33,898 nucleotides of DNA from CAZKUN01 sp964555935 (GTDB taxonomy: Bacteria; Armatimonadota; Zipacnadia; Zipacnadales; VGFC01), in the NCBI GenBank assembly GCA_964555935.1, contig CAZKUN010000081.1:1-33898 (forward strand), in the 5' to 3' direction. Each line of letters starts with the position of its first letter. The stretch's first letter is position 1. A program made the position numbers and the translations under genes. The notes under the pieces were generated by a model, which was given only the letters and a program-made list of their open reading frames with translations, made no database searches and was not told where the DNA came from. Below, piece after piece: positions 32,482 to 33,898 of this stretch.

Positions 32482-32961
32482 ATGCGAGAAGAACTACGAC
32501 GCAGGTTGCCCCGCATTCAGGCTTGGGGACCATTCATAGTTGTGGCGGGCGTGGTCATTCTGGCCGGCGGCGGCTTCGCCGCGTGGAAACTGTTGCTGTC
32601 GGACTCTCCGACTAAGATGGTCAATTCGGTGATCCGGGCCGCGCGCGAGGGCGATCCGGAGAGAATCCGGCGTAGCGTTACGGAAGAATCTCTGAGCGAC
32701 CCGGAATCGGACCTGTGGCTGGATTTACTCACAGGCCCACTCACCAAGCCAGAGACGGTCGTCGTCGATGACTCCATTATGGGAGACATCGCGACCGTGT
32801 TTGTCTCGGTGACGCATCGCACGGGGTCGGGCGCGATGACGACTACGAGGGTGCCCGTCCACACGGAGCGCCGCCGCAAAGGGTGGCAGATCGACCTCAA
32901 AGAGACCATGTCCACCACCAACCTCCAGATCTGGATCACAGTCCAGACGGAGGCTCGGTAG
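32482..32961 (+). CDS. membrane-anchored protein with NTF2/DUF4878-like domain
   Basis: Predicted 159 residues. A basic N-terminus precedes a single membrane helix at about 15-38. The exported domain begins with SPTKMVNSVIRAAREGDPERIRRSVTEE, a helix pair common in small NTF2-like proteins of the DUF4878 type, then three or four beta strands (ATVFVSVTHRTG, RVPVHTERRRKGWQIDL). Role unknown; such domains often bind small ligands or act as envelope modules. ATG 32482 has AGGTG six bases upstream; a longer version from 32422 would add 20 non-homologous residues before the helix. The 141-bp gap before it shows only a very weak promoter candidate (TTGCGA at 32372, TATTTA at 32394). Confidence 0.6.
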   Translation: MREELRRRLPRIQAWGPFIVVAGVVILAGGGFAAWKLLLSDSPTKMVNSVIRAAREGDPERIRRSVTEESLSDPESDLWLDLLTGPLTKPETVVVDDSIMGDIATVFVSVTHRTGSGAMTTTRVPVHTERRRKGWQIDLKETMSTTNLQIWITVQTEAR

Positions 32962-33004
32962 GGTCTCGCGGTTGAGCGATCTCCGGGCACGAGGGTTTGG
33001 GGCT

Positions 33005-33898
33005 ATGAAGAAGATTGTCGTGGTGCTGGTCGTCGTTGCCATTCTCGCCATCGTCGGCGCGGTGGTCTGGGGCGTGTTTGGGACGTCGATCCGAACCGCC
33101 ACGCTGCTACGCAAATGCCAGCGCGCGTGGGATGGACTCGAGGACTACAAGGGCGACTTCGAGGTGAGTGTTGAGGTCGGGAGCATCAGTCTTCCTGTGC
33201 GAGGGACGATGTGGTACATGCACCCCGAGTCGTACCGTCTCGACTTGGGGGGGAAGCAGAAGAAGGCATGCAGCGTGTACGTGCACGGGGATGCCGCGTG
33301 GCTCTACGTGCCCGGCAAGAAAGTCGCATTCGAGGTTCAGTTCACGGACTTCAGCCCGCCCGAGGTGATGCGCGATCACTCCGTGAAGCCCTGGGTGGAT
33401 CAGGCCCGCAACGGGAGCGAACTTGAGCTGCTGGAGTCTGAGAACTTCGATGGTCGCGCGTGCAGCGTTGTCGAGATCACGCCAACGCAGGCAGCCAAAG
33501 CGGCGGGCGTGCGGTCAGCCGTGCCCGCTCTGGGGAAGCGTTTCGATGACAGCCTGTTCCTGGGCAAGTGGAAGCGCACGCGGATCTACATTGATGACGA
33601 GACCGGCTTGCCGACTCGAGCCATCGCCCTCAAAGAGAATGGCGGCACGCTGTTCTCGTGGGCGGCGACCGATCTCGAAGTGAATGAAGGTCTGGATGAG
33701 TCGGACTTCGCGTTCGTGCCGCCCGATGGCGTCAAGGTCCGCCAGCGGAAGTACGATCCAGACCATCCTGAGTCGCTCTTCCTGCCGCCAGAAGCCAAAG
33801 ACTCCACTCTCGACAAGATCCTCGGTGTCGTGGAGAGCGGACTCGAGGAGGGGCTGAAGGACATCGCCGAGCAAGAGCTACGCGAGGCGATGGGCTCG
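33005..33898 (+). CDS. LolA-like outer-membrane lipoprotein carrier family protein (3' end cut by window)
   Basis: At least 298 residues are visible and the frame is open at the window edge, so the C-terminus is missing. MKKIVVVLVVVAILAIVGAVVWGVF is a signal or anchor helix. The rest has the LolA/DUF4292-like plan of a curved antiparallel sheet: a helix (LRKCQRAWDGLEDYKGDFEV), RGTMWYMHPESYRLDLGG, AAWLYVPGKKVAFEVQF, RTRIYIDDETGLPTRAIAL and a final SDFAFVPPDGV signature close to the classic LolA ending. It might carry lipoproteins or lipid, or be a surface sensor domain; LolA itself is about 200 residues, so this is a longer member. It follows the DUF4878-like gene by 43 bases; the SD is weak. 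Confidence 0.65.
   Translation, partial: MKKIVVVLVVVAILAIVGAVVWGVFGTSIRTATLLRKCQRAWDGLEDYKGDFEVSVEVGSISLPVRGTMWYMHPESYRLDLGGKQKKACSVYVHGDAAWLYVPGKKVAFEVQFTDFSPPEVMRDHSVKPWVDQARNGSELELLESENFDGRACSVVEITPTQAAKAAGVRSAVPALGKRFDDSLFLGKWKRTRIYIDDETGLPTRAIALKENGGTLFSWAATDLEVNEGLDESDFAFVPPDGVKVRQRKYDPDHPESLFLPPEAKDSTLDKILGVVESGLEEGLKDIAEQELREAMGS

Noticed and set aside
1..33898. A genetic code in which TGA means Trp
   Set aside because: TGA closes many clear genes here (tatC, the Gfo/Idh/MocA gene, mutM, the GH38-like gene, the FGGY kinase at 29510).

Overview
The window is about 34 kb of high-GC bacterial chromosome with tightly packed genes, Shine-Dalgarno leaders and standard stops (TGA is an ordinary stop in many genes here). 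I see no rRNA, tRNA, CRISPR array, insertion sequence or phage gene. The mix of copper-amine-oxidase-N stalk proteins, DUF6754-type proteins, GH38-like and sialidase-like enzymes, Gfo/Idh/MocA oxidoreductases and MrfA-type helicases suggests an uncultured lineage such as Armatimonadota or a similar phylum. That placement is a weak inference.

Layout. From 13.2 kb down to 6.5 kb the minus strand carries a close-packed run: tatC with a long acidic tail, an MrfA/YprA-like helicase, a PHP phosphoesterase, a TPR membrane protein, a STAS protein and a multiheme cytochrome fused to a metallophosphatase-like domain. It is followed on the same strand by an SGNH hydrolase, a Gfo/Idh/MocA oxidoreductase, a sialidase-like protein, a copper-amine-oxidase-N protein and a six-hairpin glycosidase-like lipoprotein, ending at a strong hairpin near base 40. 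From 13.3 to 20.5 kb lie sugar genes on both strands: an MsmK/UgpC-type ABC ATPase with a near-consensus promoter, a small orphan, a xylulokinase-like FGGY kinase, a GH38-like mannosidase and a sugar-binding lipoprotein. From 20.6 kb to the end everything is on the plus strand: a PLDc_N membrane protein, a second MrfA-like helicase behind a consensus promoter, mutM, five genes of an uncharacterised envelope cluster including a DUF6754 protein, a second FGGY kinase overlapping a phosphomannomutase/phosphoglucomutase, and two membrane-anchored proteins, the last running off the window.

Main discovery. The cytochrome/metallophosphatase gene is interrupted by one in-frame TGA (7735-7733, minus strand). 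It lies where relatives carry the second Cys of a Cys-Gly-Cys motif. A hairpin follows whose loop begins GGUCUG exactly 18 nt after the TGA, the same spacing and loop core as the E. coli fdhF SECIS element. The gene is best read as 6563..7897, a 444-residue exported selenoprotein with a Cys-Gly-Sec motif and four CxxCH haem sites. Its phosphatase core has lost the usual metal ligands, so I infer a redox selenoprotein rather than a nucleotidase. I found no selenocysteine machinery genes in this window, so the reading needs genome-level confirmation.
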